DNA of 64,000 bases from Parabacteroides sp. AD58 (GTDB lineage Bacteria; Bacteroidota; Bacteroidia; Bacteroidales; Tannerellaceae). Numbering within the stretch: position 1 is the stretch's first letter; each line of letters starts with the position of its first letter. Below are positions 8,801-17,303 of the stretch, piece after piece. The stretch is taken from the NCBI RefSeq assembly GCF_023744375.2, contig NZ_CP146284.1, positions 186,001-250,000 on the forward strand. Direction: 5' to 3'. The position numbers and the translations under genes were made by a program. The notes beneath the pieces are model-generated. The model did not search any database. It saw only the letters and a list, made by a program, of their open reading frames with translations, and was not told the DNA's origin.

Positions 8801-10366
8801 TTCGGTCCGTTTAAGGAACTGAATGTGGTCGGTGATGCCTACGTAGCTGATGGCGGAATGGGTATTGAATTCCTAAATACGTATTATACGTTTTCAGATT
8901 CCATTCATTTGGATACGACAAGCATACAGATCCGTAATCTGGCTTTTCACGATAAGTTCAATCATACGGGGCATGTCGATCTTCGGGTCAATCATGCGCA
9001 TTTTAAGAATTTTGATTATCATGTCAATATCCAAGCCGATAATATGTTGATGTATGATGTCCCTGAAAAGCAGAATCCATTGATTTATGGTGTGGTATAC
9101 GGAACCGGTACGGCTGCAATCAATGGTAACGGGCAGGTGACGAATTTTGATATTAATATGCAAAGTCGTCCCAACACACATGTGTATCTGAATTTCATGG
9201 GTAATTCAACGGCTTCGGAATATGATTTCATTACATTCGTTGATAAGAAAAAGTTGCGGGAAGAGGCTTTGCTCAGAGAAGAAGCAGTTCGTGATTCAAT
9301 TGCCGGTCAGCTGTTTGCAGACGACGAAAGCTCTGACTTACGGATGAACTTCCTGTTGGATATCACTCCTGATGCCAATATTGAGCTGATTATTGATCCG
9401 AATGCCGGTGACCGTATCAAAGGATATGGAAGCGGAAGCATGCAGATTCAATACGGTACGCGTTCAGATGTCCGGATTTATGGGAATTTCGGTATCGAAA
9501 GTGGAAATTATAATTTTAGTTTGCAGCAGTTGATTCATAAGGACTTTAAGATTCGTGAAGGAAGTATGATCAGCTTTAATGGTGATCCGTTTAATGCGAA
9601 CTTGGATATCAATGCCATATATAATGTAACGGCCAATTTGAGTGATTTGGATCAAAGCCTGGCATTGGAGAGTGCGCGGACGAATGTTCCGGTTAATTGC
9701 GTTTTGCAGCTGAGCGGCATGTTGCGACAGCCGAGTATCTCGTTTGATTTGGAATTACCTGGCTCGAACGAGGAACTGGAACGTCAGATGAAAAGTCTGA
9801 TTGATACGGATGATATGATGACTCGTCAGATCGTCTATCTTCTGGTTCTGAACAAATTTTATACGCCTGAATATACAGGAACGCAAGGTTCTAATAATTT
9901 TACCGCTGTGGCTTCTTCCGCTTTGTCGTCTCAGATTTCCAGTTTGCTGAATAATATTACGGATAAAGTGCAAATTGGAACCAATATCCGGGCCAGTGAA
10001 GACGGCATTACTGACACAGAAGTTGAGATGCTTCTTTCAAGCCAGCTACTCAACAACCGATTGCTTTTTAACGGTAACTTCGGATATAAGAACAATCCGA
10101 CCCAAAAGAATGCTATTATCGGTGAGTTTGACCTTGAATATAAGCTGACCCGCAGCGGAGAGATTCGCCTGAAGGCTTATAATCATGCCAACGACATGTA
10201 TCAGTATCTGAAGCAGGCTTTAACAACGCAAGGTGTAGGTATCATGTTTAAGAAAGATTTTACACATTTCTCAGAGTTGTTCCAGCGTCGTCGTCGCCTG
10301 TTTCCTCTTCCGATGCCTGCCGACACGGTTTCTGTACCGCTTGCCCCTAAAGATTCTGTCCGCTGA
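5813..10366 (+). CDS. tamB: TamB/DUF490 family inter-membrane protein
   Basis: A giant (about 1,515 aa) AsmA-superfamily protein. One N-terminal membrane segment (YIVIFLLSLVWILYVVPILL) is followed by long repetitive beta-strand sequence typical of the lipid-conducting groove, and a C-terminal TamB domain (GYGSGSMQIQYG, then LSGMLRQPSISFDLELPG and the tail). It would span the periplasm and assist outer-membrane protein insertion or phospholipid transport. The start is uncertain: no ATG precedes the membrane segment in frame. TTG at 5813 is the best candidate, but it overlaps a TAnnTTTG match (5808-5815), so translation may begin later at a rare start. No TamA neighbour is present here. Confidence 0.88.
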   Translation: MSLKLIRSVIRGLKYIVIFLLSLVWILYVVPILLVNIPFVQKEIATTATQELSRRLGVPVQIERVDIEWFNRLVLEGLYLEDQQGKVMFKANHVAAGFDILPLLDGKLTFNTVRLFGPHIHLSRKTATDPLNLKFVIDAFASKDTTPKKKLDIDLRFNTVLIRQGHFSYDVEDVPQTPDKFNAKHIDIRDLSAKISLKALRKDSIHAQIKKLSLKEGSGFSLDKLTLSVVGNSDSIYVKDFKIALPQTDLRISEAKVDLTEIDSTASNFVDKAKLSLRIAPSHVRLRDLSAFVPAFRNFTDSIEIYAQAAGHVNHFSLKNLTLRYGKKMLLVGKMDLKGITHPQEAYVYGQVSKMYITTVGLSDLLNNFSKDRVVLPAPFVKLGTINFTGEISGFFDNLVAYGRLSTAVGSLQTDLIFGNDKAKNVAAFLKGRVQTNELNLEELLGEQSQLGKAKCGIRIDTKRPVGGHFAGEIQANVERLDYKNYTYQDIRLAGSFRRNAFDGSLQVEDPNISLLVNGLLESKKENTVVNLAVDLAHFKPDKLHLSDKYEEPDISLSLNADFTGNNIDNVVGTIEVDDLSFKTKPDSFALKKLLVKAGSENGLRQLKISSDIVNGEVNGAYSFGTIVPSFMNTLKGYIPTLINTRTLSKKVDENDFTMLLTIENTEALSHTLKLPVTMLQPARIAGSYNNAYNKFRFEAYLPQFQLGNSSFEGGYLHCSNPTDKMDLSLKATQYNAKGTRNYLDLHLDAKEDCVNTYVKWNNNKEHRFGADVSATTCFFMEEPDPEDKEAKPVLRTEIALHETPLIVNDTVWYIRPSSVTLRNGKIDVNNFVVERGKEFVHLNGMVSKEVTDSLKMDLNNFELGYIFDILNIESVKFTGKATGKFNICDLYGSRMLNTDLEVQDFSFNGVKLGRLNLFSEWDDSQRGILMLGSIYKNDSTWSDVSGYIYPVRTPEREPGLSLHFDANDMNIAFLQPFMEKIVQNVKGSGFGKIHLFGPFKELNVVGDAYVADGGMGIEFLNTYYTFSDSIHLDTTSIQIRNLAFHDKFNHTGHVDLRVNHAHFKNFDYHVNIQADNMLMYDVPEKQNPLIYGVVYGTGTAAINGNGQVTNFDINMQSRPNTHVYLNFMGNSTASEYDFITFVDKKKLREEALLREEAVRDSIAGQLFADDESSDLRMNFLLDITPDANIELIIDPNAGDRIKGYGSGSMQIQYGTRSDVRIYGNFGIESGNYNFSLQQLIHKDFKIREGSMISFNGDPFNANLDINAIYNVTANLSDLDQSLALESARTNVPVNCVLQLSGMLRQPSISFDLELPGSNEELERQMKSLIDTDDMMTRQIVYLLVLNKFYTPEYTGTQGSNNFTAVASSALSSQISSLLNNITDKVQIGTNIRASEDGITDTEVEMLLSSQLLNNRLLFNGNFGYKNNPTQKNAIIGEFDLEYKLTRSGEIRLKAYNHANDMYQYLKQALTTQGVGIMFKKDFTHFSELFQRRRRLFPLPMPADTVSVPLAPKDSVR

Positions 10367-10440
10367 AGAAATAGATTCTTGTCCGGATTGTTGATGTTGA
10401 AAAGAAAGATTTCTTGCAGATAGTAATTTGGTTTATCCTA

Positions 10441-10475
10441 TTTGCTGATGGAGTCATGTCCTTTTTTTACTTTTG
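10441..10475 (+). promoter_or_regulatory. Promoter for the outer-membrane protein gene
   Basis: TTTG (10441-10444) and TACTTTTG (10468-10475) are 23 bases apart. The element overlaps an in-frame TTG at 10473, which supports using the ATG at 10500 as the real start. Confidence 0.6.
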
Positions 10476-10499
10476 CACCTAATAAAAGAAGTGAGGAAA

Positions 10500-11720
10500 A
10501 TGAGAAAATGGATTCTTTTGCTGACCTGGATAGGTTGCACATTTTCAGCCGTAGCACAACTTGATACGAAATTATATCGTTCGGAAACAAAGATAGATTC
10601 GTTGGATCAGGGTAAATGGCTGGTGGAGTTGGATAATATTACCTTTTTCAAGGATAATGAATACGCCGGAAGGTTACAGAAAGGTTACACCTTGCCGGGG
10701 TTTTGGTTACAGCCGAAGCTGGTATACTATCCTTTATCGAATGTTAAACTGGAGTTAGGGGCACATTTACTACGTTACTGGGGCGCTGACCGCTATCCTG
10801 ATGGAACATATCAAGGCATCGCAGACTTGAATAGCCCTACGTATCAGAAAGGATTTCATGCTTTACCCTGGTTGAGAGCACAAGTTGATTTGGGCAATTG
10901 GTCGCTTGTCTTTGGTGATATTTATGGGAAAAGCAACCATCGTCTCGTAGATCCTCTGTATAGTTCTGAGTTGAATCTGACGGCTGATCCGGAGGCCGGA
11001 TTGCAGGTTTTATATTCATCTGTTCATTTTGATATGGATGTGTGGGTTGACTGGCAAAGCTTTATTTTTCGGGATGATACGCATCAGGAACGATTTCAGG
11101 TAGGTTTCTCTTCCCGATTTAAGTGGAACAGTGAAGAAAGTCCTTTTCATGCTTATCTGCCGTTGCAGGTTATGGCACAGCATCGAGGTGGAGAAATTGA
11201 TACTATTCATGTAAATTCGGTGCAGACACTGATGAATGGAGCGGCCGGTTTAGGTTTAGTATGGAACACGAAAAAGCCTGTATTGAGAAGAGTGGGTGCG
11301 GAAGCCGATTTCGTCTTTTCATATCAGCAGGCTGGACACCTTTGGCCGGTAGAGTCGGGAACTGGTTATTATCTGAAAGCTTATGCTGATCTGAAGGACT
11401 TTCGCGTAAAGGCTGCCTGGTGGAGAAATTACTCATTTGTTTCTTTGCAAGGAAATCCTTTTTATAGTTGCCTGTCGGTTGATGAACCGGGAACTCAATT
11501 CCGTTCGACAGGTATGTTCTGCTTAGGGTTGGAATATGCCCGAAATTTAGGACATGGAATAATCTTGGGAGCTGATGCCGATATTTATCTTCACAAACCT
11601 TTTGAGAAACTTGTTTCAGGAGAAGGCTGGGAACACAAGTCTTTTTCAAATAGTTTTTCGATAGGTGCTTACTTGCGTGTTAATCCTTCCATTCTGATCA
11701 GACATTTTGGAAAAGAGTGA
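10500..11720 (+). CDS. Predicted outer-membrane beta-barrel protein, unknown function
   Basis: Secreted 406-residue protein, start MRKWILLLTWIGCTFSAVAQ (signal peptide). The ATG at 10500 is chosen because a promoter -7 element covers the upstream in-frame TTG. The mature part has alternating hydrophobic/polar strands rich in aromatic residues (KLVYYPLSNVKLELGAHLLRYW, DLDVWVDWQSF-like segments) and ends in ISIGAYLRVNPSILI-like strands, as expected for a barrel. It resembles a conserved Bacteroidales protein without assigned function. It is downstream of tamB but has its own promoter, so the link to TamB is only positional. Confidence 0.75.
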   Translation: MRKWILLLTWIGCTFSAVAQLDTKLYRSETKIDSLDQGKWLVELDNITFFKDNEYAGRLQKGYTLPGFWLQPKLVYYPLSNVKLELGAHLLRYWGADRYPDGTYQGIADLNSPTYQKGFHALPWLRAQVDLGNWSLVFGDIYGKSNHRLVDPLYSSELNLTADPEAGLQVLYSSVHFDMDVWVDWQSFIFRDDTHQERFQVGFSSRFKWNSEESPFHAYLPLQVMAQHRGGEIDTIHVNSVQTLMNGAAGLGLVWNTKKPVLRRVGAEADFVFSYQQAGHLWPVESGTGYYLKAYADLKDFRVKAAWWRNYSFVSLQGNPFYSCLSVDEPGTQFRSTGMFCLGLEYARNLGHGIILGADADIYLHKPFEKLVSGEGWEHKSFSNSFSIGAYLRVNPSILIRHFGKE

Positions 11721-11765
11721 ACATATAGAGATTTATTTTTAAGAATTTGTGAAATTAAGTCCCAA

Positions 11766-11773
11766 TATATTTG
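11766..11773 (+). promoter_or_regulatory. Putative -7 promoter element (TATATTTG) for the YqgE gene
   Basis: TATATTTG matches TAnnTTTG and lies about 64 bases upstream of the preferred yqgE start. Confidence 0.5.
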
Positions 11774-11836
11774 TTATAGTCATTTATAAACCTTATCTTG
11801 GAGCTTAAATTATATACACATCTAATTAAGAAGCTG

Positions 11837-12436
11837 ATGATCTCTAATAATAACATCTTTAAAGTAGTCCACAATGATTTACTTCCTCAGCCTGGTCGTT
11901 TATTGATTTCGGAACCTTTCTTGCGTGACGCCTATTTCCAGCGTTCGGTAGTCTTATTGGTCGAGCACTCCGGTGATACGGGTTCCATGGGGTTTATCCT
12001 GAATAAAAAGACAGACATGACAATCAACATGCTGTTCTCTGAATTCGAACATTTACCGGAAATACCTATTTATTTAGGTGGTCCGGTGGCATCAAACCGG
12101 TTGTTCTTCGTTCATTCATTGGGCAATACGGTTGTTCCCAATTCATTTGCCATCAATGATCATTTGTATTTTGACGGAGATTTCGACGCTTTACGGGATT
12201 ATATGCTTTCGGGAAATAGCATTCATGATAAAGTAAAGTTCTTCATCGGATATTCGGGTTGGGAGAAAGGGCAGTTGAAAGATGAAATCAAAGCCAACTC
12301 CTGGGCCGTAGGTCATGCTGATGACCAACGGGTGTTTGAAGATTCGGGTGAGGCTTTCTGGAAGCATTCTGTTGTGAATTTGGGAGAACAGTATCGCCCG
12401 TGGATTCAATTTCCAAAAGATCCGTTTTTGAATTAA
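11837..12436 (+). CDS. YqgE/AlgH family protein
   Basis: A 199-residue member of the YqgE/AlgH (UPF0301) family, cytosolic, function poorly defined. The start MISNNNIFKVV is chosen because it gives the usual family length; an in-frame TTG 13 codons earlier is less likely. Family segments seen are GRLLISEPFLRDAYFQRSVV, GSMGFILNK, IYLGGPV and FIGYSGWEKGQL. Its stop codon overlaps the stop of the convergent acetyltransferase gene by a few bases, so there is no room for a separate terminator between them. Confidence 0.88.
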   Translation: MISNNNIFKVVHNDLLPQPGRLLISEPFLRDAYFQRSVVLLVEHSGDTGSMGFILNKKTDMTINMLFSEFEHLPEIPIYLGGPVASNRLFFVHSLGNTVVPNSFAINDHLYFDGDFDALRDYMLSGNSIHDKVKFFIGYSGWEKGQLKDEIKANSWAVGHADDQRVFEDSGEAFWKHSVVNLGEQYRPWIQFPKDPFLN

Positions 12437-12975
12437 TCTCTTTTCTTTTCCTGAGCGCGGATTCGCTGCAGAACGAGAACGTCTTTATATCCTTCGGTTG
12501 TATGGAGCCAGTCTTTCAGTGTCCCCTGAATCTCAAATCCATTCGTGAGGAATAGTTGCAGACTGGCTGTATTTTGGGCCGGGATATGTACATACAGCTG
12601 ATGAAGTTTTAAGAAGGAAAAACCATACTCGAGCGTCAGTTTGAGGGCTCGCCTTCCTATTCCTTGATGTTGATATGCCGGATCGACAAGCATTCCCATG
12701 GCTGCCCGGCTATGATGCGGGTCAAAATTGAAAAGATCCATCAGACCGGCTGCTTTCTGGTCTTTCCGGTGTTCGATGATCAATCGCAATTGTTTGAGAT
12801 CATAGATGTCGCGATGTGATTCAGCAATGTACTCTCGTAGTACATATTTCGAAAAAGGAGCTAATGTATCGCCAACTTCCCACCAGTCGGCATTATTTTC
12901 CCATCGGTATAAAACATCCAGATCTTCTGGTTCAATGGCTCTCAGCTGTATTAGGTCGTCTCGTAGTAAAGTCAT
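12433..12975 (-). CDS. GNAT-family N-acetyltransferase (RimJ/RimL-like)
   Basis: About 180 residues with the GNAT fold: N-terminal LIQLRAIEPEDLDVLYRWENN, a substrate segment, the acetyl-CoA loop DPAYQHQGIGRRAL (Q/R-x-x-G-x-G/A) and the C-terminal AS-LQLFLTNGFEIQGTLKDW. RimJ/RimL-type enzymes acetylate N-termini or small molecules; the substrate is not visible. The start MTLLRDDLIQL is preferred over an ATG nine codons upstream, which lies inside the glycosyltransferase stop region. It follows the glycosyltransferase gene by seven bases and is probably cotranscribed. Confidence 0.85.
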   Translation of the reverse strand: MTLLRDDLIQLRAIEPEDLDVLYRWENNADWWEVGDTLAPFSKYVLREYIAESHRDIYDLKQLRLIIEHRKDQKAAGLMDLFNFDPHHSRAAMGMLVDPAYQHQGIGRRALKLTLEYGFSFLKLHQLYVHIPAQNTASLQLFLTNGFEIQGTLKDWLHTTEGYKDVLVLQRIRAQEKKRD

Positions 12976-12982
12976 ATATATC

Positions 12983-14155
12983 TTATTTTCCAGGTGAAAC
13001 AAATAAGTTGTGTTCTCTGTGGAAGATATGATAGATCATCTGCTTGTTGGGCATTAAGTCCATCAACAGAAACATCTGTTCGAAGCGGGTGTCCGGATAA
13101 ACGAAGACAATGTCGGTAAAACGCTTCATCTGATTCTTCCGGCAGACAGCCGCTGTAATCCGTTCTTCATTCAAGTCCCATAGATTGATATATTCGCAGG
13201 TCGGAAATTTCTTAGCAATGATTTTCTTTGCTTCTTCCAAAGATTCTTTCCGGCAAACCACTAATACACGGCGATGTTTAGGCGTAGCCGACTTTTTCCT
13301 GCCTATATTACAGAGTGTTGTCAATCCGGCACGAAGCATAACGGCCGTTCTGACAGCCAGGCTTAATAAAGGAGACGACTGGGAATAATGCTTACGGTAG
13401 AAGATCAGCATGGCTCCATAAAAACGCTGGAGAAAACGATATGACATTTTCTGTGTGCTTTCTCCTTTATAATGCAGCATCCGCTCCGGCATGTAGTAAT
13501 TCTTGTAACCTCCCTGGATAAACCGATAGGATAGATCGATGTCTTCACCGTACATAAAGAAGTCTTCGTCCAATAATCCGATCTTGTCGAGAGCCTCGTG
13601 ACGCATTAGCATGAAAGCCCCGCAGAGCACATCCACTTCGTGTTGTTCATCCGGTGAAAGATACGGCAAAGCATAGCTGGCATACTTGGGTGAGTTGGGG
13701 AATAGTTTTGATAATCCGAACAACTTGCAGAATGAAACCCAAGGTGTTGGGAAGGAACGCTTGCTTTCTGCCAGGAATACGCCATTTCCGTTAAGCATCT
13801 TTAATCCTAAAGCTCCAGCTTCGGGATGATCTTCCATAAAGAAGTAAAGACTCCGCAGTGATTCTTCTCCAATCACTGTATCGGGATTCAGCATCAGTAC
13901 GTATTCTCCTTTGCAGATCCGGAATGCCTGGTTGTTGGCTTTGGCAAAACCAACATTCTCCTGATTTTCGATGAAAGTGACTTCCGGAAACAATGGTCGC
14001 AGATAGGCAATAGACTGATCGGTTGAATGGTTGTCGACTACATAAATGTCTGTTTCCAAGCCTTGCGTAGCCGCCCGGACCGAATAGAGGCATTGCTCCA
14101 GAAAATACTTGACATTATAATTAACGATAACGATAGATAACTGAGTCTCGTACAT
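12983..14155 (-). CDS. Family 2 glycosyltransferase
   Basis: Cytosolic GT2 enzyme of 390 residues. The GT-A fold is clear: LSIVIVNYNVKYFLEQCL, VVDNHSTDQS, then VGFAKANNQAF and LMLNPDTVIG (DxD-like metal-binding loop). It continues with GAFMLMRHEALDKIGLLDEDFFMYGEDIDLSYR, the conserved acceptor/base region of rhamnosyl-type GT2 enzymes. A C-terminal extension (from about residue 290, RRVLVVCRKESLEEAKKII) looks like a small separate alpha/beta domain of unknown role. Donor and acceptor are unknown. It sits between recR and the acetyltransferase, outside any visible polysaccharide cluster. Confidence 0.87.
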   Translation of the reverse strand: MYETQLSIVIVNYNVKYFLEQCLYSVRAATQGLETDIYVVDNHSTDQSIAYLRPLFPEVTFIENQENVGFAKANNQAFRICKGEYVLMLNPDTVIGEESLRSLYFFMEDHPEAGALGLKMLNGNGVFLAESKRSFPTPWVSFCKLFGLSKLFPNSPKYASYALPYLSPDEQHEVDVLCGAFMLMRHEALDKIGLLDEDFFMYGEDIDLSYRFIQGGYKNYYMPERMLHYKGESTQKMSYRFLQRFYGAMLIFYRKHYSQSSPLLSLAVRTAVMLRAGLTTLCNIGRKKSATPKHRRVLVVCRKESLEEAKKIIAKKFPTCEYINLWDLNEERITAAVCRKNQMKRFTDIVFVYPDTRFEQMFLLMDLMPNKQMIYHIFHREHNLFVSPGK

Positions 14156-14171
14156 GTGGGAAACCGATTAA

Positions 14172-14795
14172 TTAAAGTTTTATTGCATCATTAAAGCTGG
14201 TCCGGTTCAGGATAGAACGGCCCAGGGTTACTTCATCGGCGTATTCGATTTCATCGCCGATGGAAACACCGCGTGCGATTACGCTTATCTTTACATCAAA
14301 CGGTGAAAGCTTGCGGTAGATAAAGAAATTGGTCGTATCGCCTTCCATGGTCGTACTTAATGCCAGGATAACTTCCTTCACCTCTCCACTTTTGACACGT
14401 TCTACCAAGCTGTCGATTTCCAGATCACCCGGTCCGATTCCGTCCATAGGTGAAATGATTCCGCCTAACACGTGATAGACGCCGCGGAATTGTCCGGTAT
14501 TTTCGATGGCCATCACTTCCTTGATATTTTCGACAACGCATACAAGCGAATGGTCGCGTGCCGGATTGGCGCAGATCGAACAAAGATCCTCATCGCAGAT
14601 ATTATGGCAAACGCGGCAGTACTTGATGTCTCTCCGCAGGTCTACAATAGCCTTGGCAAAGCTTTCGGCATAAGGCAAGTCTCTGCGCAGGATATGCAAG
14701 GCCAGCCGAAGTGCCGTTTTCCGGCCTACGCCGGGTAACGACGCCAGTTCGTTGACTGCATTTTCCAGTAAGACGGATGGATATTTGTTGTTCAT
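14172..14795 (-). CDS. recR: Recombination mediator RecR
   Basis: RecR of the RecFOR pathway, which helps load RecA at gaps. The family order is complete: helix-hairpin-helix [14 protein letters not shown], zinc finger [16 protein letters not shown] (Cys60, 63, 72, 75), Toprim segment [15 protein letters not shown] and [18 protein letters not shown], and C-terminal [20 protein letters not shown]. At 207 residues it has normal length. recJ and recQ, which act in the same repair route, are encoded about 11-14 kb away on the same strand. Confidence 0.95.
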   Translation of the reverse strand: MNNKYPSVLLENAVNELASLPGVGRKTALRLALHILRRDLPYAESFAKAIVDLRRDIKYCRVCHNICDEDLCSICANPARDHSLVCVVENIKEVMAIENTGQFRGVYHVLGGIISPMDGIGPGDLEIDSLVERVKSGEVKEVILALSTTMEGDTTNFFIYRKLSPFDVKISVIARGVSIGDEIEYADEVTLGRSILNRTSFNDAIKL

Positions 14796-14825
14796 GAAAG
14801 ATAACCAGCTAATTGATACGAAAAA

Positions 14826-14876
14826 TCAATCATTACCGGATATGACGGAATCATCAGCACCTCCGGTAATGATTGA
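14826..14876. terminator. Inverted repeat after fabD, before recR
   Basis: TCAATCATTACCGG (14826-14839) pairs perfectly with 14863-14876 (14 bp). It lies in the 104-base gap between fabD and recR on the minus strand and may terminate or attenuate fabD transcription. No long T-run follows. Confidence 0.5.
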
Positions 14877-14899
14877 GAAAGAAAGGGAAATTCGGAAGA

Positions 14900-15781
14900 T
14901 TATTGTCTGCCTTCCGTTGTAACTTCTTTGTTGATCTTCTTGATCAGACCCTGCAGAACGCTGCCCGGACCTAATTCGATGAAATGTGTAGCTCCATCAG
15001 CGATCATGTTCTGAACAGACTGCGTCCAGCGAACCGGAGCTGTCAGCTGAGCAATCAAGTTTGCCTTGATGGTATCCGGACAAGTTTCACCCTTGGTGCT
15101 TACATTCTGGTAAACCGGACAAGAAGGAGCCTTGAATGAAGTTGATTCGATGGCTGCTGCCAGTTCGGCACGGGCCGGTTCCATCAGCGGAGAATGGAAT
15201 GCACCACCTACTTTCAGCTTCAGAGCACGTTTAGCTCCTGCTGCCAGCATCTTTTCGCATGCTTCGTCAATACCTGGAATCGTACCGGAAATAACGATCT
15301 GTCCCGGACAATTATAGTTGGCACAAACTACTACCTCGTCATGAATACCTGCACAGATTTCTTCCACCTTTGCATCCGGCAATGCCAATACGGCTGCCAT
15401 TGTCGACGGAGTCTTTTCACAAGCTTTCTGCATTGCCATGGCACGTTTTGAAACCAAAACCAAACCGTCTTCGAACGACAAGGCTCCGGCTGCTACCAAA
15501 GCAGAAAATTCACCTAATGAATGACCTGCTGTCATATCCGGCTGGAAGTCTTCGCCCAATGTTTTAGCCAGGATCACGGAGTGAAGGAAGATGGCAGGCT
15601 GAGTAACTTTCGTTTGTTTCAAATCTTCATCTGTACCTGCGAACATCAGGTCTGTAATACGGAAACCTAAAATATCGTTCGCTTTTTCAAACATCTCTTT
15701 TGCAAGAGAATTGTTGTCGTACAGGTCTTTGCCCATACCTACAAACTGCGCGCCCTGACCGGGAAATACATACGCTTTCAT
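14900..15781 (-). CDS. fabD: Malonyl-CoA:ACP transacylase FabD
   Basis: Transfers malonyl from CoA to acyl carrier protein for fatty-acid elongation. Motifs are FPGQGAQ at residues 6-12, the nucleophile elbow GHSLGE with Ser88, the conserved arginine in SKRAMAMQ (Arg113), GAFHSP with His196, and the C-terminal VRWTQSVQNM and IELGPGSVLQGLIKKI. Length 293 fits the family. It has its own promoter on the minus strand, divergent from tatA; the other fab genes are not adjacent. Confidence 0.95.
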   Translation of the reverse strand: MKAYVFPGQGAQFVGMGKDLYDNNSLAKEMFEKANDILGFRITDLMFAGTDEDLKQTKVTQPAIFLHSVILAKTLGEDFQPDMTAGHSLGEFSALVAAGALSFEDGLVLVSKRAMAMQKACEKTPSTMAAVLALPDAKVEEICAGIHDEVVVCANYNCPGQIVISGTIPGIDEACEKMLAAGAKRALKLKVGGAFHSPLMEPARAELAAAIESTSFKAPSCPVYQNVSTKGETCPDTIKANLIAQLTAPVRWTQSVQNMIADGATHFIELGPGSVLQGLIKKINKEVTTEGRQ

Positions 15782-15822
15782 GATTCTTAATAATTTTCTA
15801 ATTTTAGTTTTTTAAGACGGCA

Positions 15823-15830
15823 CAAAGGTA
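15823..15830 (-). promoter_or_regulatory. -7 promoter element (TACCTTTG) for fabD
   Basis: On the minus strand TACCTTTG lies about 42 bases upstream of the fabD start. Together with the tatA element at 15871-15878 it forms a divergent promoter pair. Confidence 0.65.
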
Positions 15831-15870
15831 ATAAATTTCGAATAATGTGGGTATAATTCATTTCAAATAG

Positions 15871-15878
15871 TATCTTTG
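15871..15878 (+). promoter_or_regulatory. -7 promoter element (TATCTTTG) for tatAC
   Basis: TATCTTTG is a perfect TAnnTTTG match about 47 bases before tatA. Confidence 0.65.
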
Positions 15879-15924
15879 TGCCCGTTAAAGATTTATTAAT
15901 AGATTATTTTAATGTAATAATATC

Positions 15925-16128
15925 ATGGATAATTTACTATTTATTGGAAATTTAGGAACAGGCGAAATCATTATTATCGCCCTGATTGTGCTTTTGTTGT
16001 TTGGTGGTAAGAAAATTCCTGAACTGATGAAAGGCTTGGGTAAAGGAGTGAAGAATTTTAAAGACGGCGTTAAAGGCTTAGAAGACGATATTAAGTTAGA
16101 CGATACGGACAACAAAGGTAAGAACTAA
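15925..16128 (+). CDS. tatA: Twin-arginine translocase subunit TatA
   Basis: A 67-residue TatA/E protein. It has a short N-terminus, one membrane helix ([26 protein letters not shown], with the FGGKKIPEL hinge) and an amphipathic helix ([14 protein letters not shown]) followed by an acidic tail. TatA oligomerises to form the passage for folded proteins exported by the Tat route. It is followed by tatC after five bases; no tatB is seen, so this is a minimal TatAC system as in many Bacteroidetes. Confidence 0.93.
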   Translation: MDNLLFIGNLGTGEIIIIALIVLLLFGGKKIPELMKGLGKGVKNFKDGVKGLEDDIKLDDTDNKGKN

Positions 16129-16133
16129 GAAAG

Positions 16134-16958
16134 ATGGAACAACAAGATGAAATGTCATTCTGGGATCACCTGGAAGAACTTCGTTGGACCTTATTTCGCA
16201 TCATTGTAGCTCTTTTTATCTTTGCCATTGCCGGTTTTTCGGTAATGCCGTGGTTGTTCGACCATGTGGTGACGGCTCCTTGCTATTCTGATTTTATTAC
16301 GTACAGGGAAATGTGCAAGATCAGTTCGGTACTCTCCGTTTTACCTGATTTCTGCAATGAAGATTTCCATGTGAATATTGTCAATATCAAGTTGGCGTCG
16401 CAGTTTTTTACTCACATGACGACTTCGTTCTGGCTGGCTCTTCTGCTGACATTCCCGTATATGATGTACGAGATCTGGAAGTTTATCAGTCCGGCTTTGT
16501 ATGAGAACGAAAAGAAAAACGTCCGCTGGGTGTTTTTGTGCGGCACGATCATGTTCTTCATTGGTTGTGCTGTCGGGTACTTCCTGGTGTTTCCGATGAC
16601 GCTCCGCTTTCTGGCGACTTATCAGTTAAGTGCGGCGATCGTCGAGCAAGTATCGTTGGATTCGTATATGGACAATTTCCTGATGCTTATTTTTGTGATG
16701 GGACTTGTCTTTGAAATGCCGCTCGTGTCGTGGCTTCTGTCGCAGATCGGTGTGTTGAATCGCTCATTCTTCCACAAGTACCGTCGTCATGCCATTGTGG
16801 CTTTGCTGGTAGCGGCTGCCTTTATTACACCAAGTAGTGATCCGTTTACGTTGGGTATCGTCTTTTTCCCGCTTTACGGGCTATATGAATTGAGTGCGTT
16901 CTTTGTGAAGAAAGCACCAAAGGAGGACGAGACAGAAACGGAACTCGAAGCGGAATAA
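16134..16958 (+). CDS. tatC: Twin-arginine translocase subunit TatC
   Basis: Integral membrane receptor for twin-arginine signal peptides. The N-terminus SFWDHLEELRWTLFRI carries the family HLEELR motif; six membrane spans are apparent, including FPYMMYEIWKFISPALYENE with the conserved periplasmic/cytoplasmic glutamate and the FRGM-like F-E-MPL segment VFEMPLVSWLL. There is a longer first periplasmic loop (residues about 45-85) than in E. coli TatC. It is cotranscribed with tatA and followed by a strong terminator. Confidence 0.94.
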   Translation: MEQQDEMSFWDHLEELRWTLFRIIVALFIFAIAGFSVMPWLFDHVVTAPCYSDFITYREMCKISSVLSVLPDFCNEDFHVNIVNIKLASQFFTHMTTSFWLALLLTFPYMMYEIWKFISPALYENEKKNVRWVFLCGTIMFFIGCAVGYFLVFPMTLRFLATYQLSAAIVEQVSLDSYMDNFLMLIFVMGLVFEMPLVSWLLSQIGVLNRSFFHKYRRHAIVALLVAAAFITPSSDPFTLGIVFFPLYGLYELSAFFVKKAPKEDETETELEAE

Positions 16959-16983
16959 AACAATAAAGTTCATTTACCTGAAT

Positions 16984-17032
16984 AAAAAGATCGCTTCGGC
17001 AGATGGAATATCTGCCGGGGCGGTCTTTTTTT
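16984..17032 (+). terminator. Intrinsic terminator of tatAC
   Basis: A stem formed by AAGATCGCTTCGGCAGAT and ATCTGCCGGGGCGGTCTT, with a five-base loop and followed by a T-run, gives a strong rho-independent terminator just after tatC. Confidence 0.85.
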
Positions 17033-17088
17033 GTTTATAGGCTTGATAGAAAAGTGTTGACTGTTATGGATTTTCTCGTCAGTTATTG

Positions 17089-17096
17089 TATATTTG
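17089..17096 (+). promoter_or_regulatory. -7 promoter element (TATATTTG) for the HU-related gene
   Basis: TATATTTG lies about 208 bases upstream of the HU-related start codon. If used, the 22-bp repeat array would lie in the transcribed leader. Confidence 0.5.
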
Positions 17097-17116
17097 CATA
17101 CAGGAAATAAACTTTC

Positions 17117-17204
17117 CGACGGTCGACGGAATAATGTGCGACGATCGGCGGAATAGTTTCCGACGGTCGGAGGAAATATATCCGATGGTCGACGGAAGAT
17201 TAAT
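17117..17204. repeat. Four degenerate 22-bp tandem repeats upstream of HU-related gene
   Basis: The word CGAYGRTCG starts at 17117, 17139, 17161 and 17183, exactly 22 bases apart. Units begin CGACGGTCGACGGAATA (copy 1), CGACGATCGGCGGAATA (2), CGACGGTCGGAGGAAAT (3) and CGATGGTCGACGGAAGA (4). The first half is GC-rich and near-palindromic (CCGACGGTCGG in copy 3); the second half is AT-rich and variable. The array is non-coding. Function is unknown; protein-binding sites phased at about two helical turns are one possibility. Confidence 0.75.
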
Positions 17205-17303
17205 TACTCATTGATTTTTCTGTAATAGGTAGGCGGTGAACAGTTAGTCTTTGGGGAAAGGAATAATAATATCATGGGGAAATAAAGTGAAAGGAAAGAA
17301 AAA

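Noticed and set aside
17117..17204. CRISPR array
   Set aside because: The repeats are adjacent with a 22-base period, degenerate and only four; there are no unique spacers of usual length and no cas genes.
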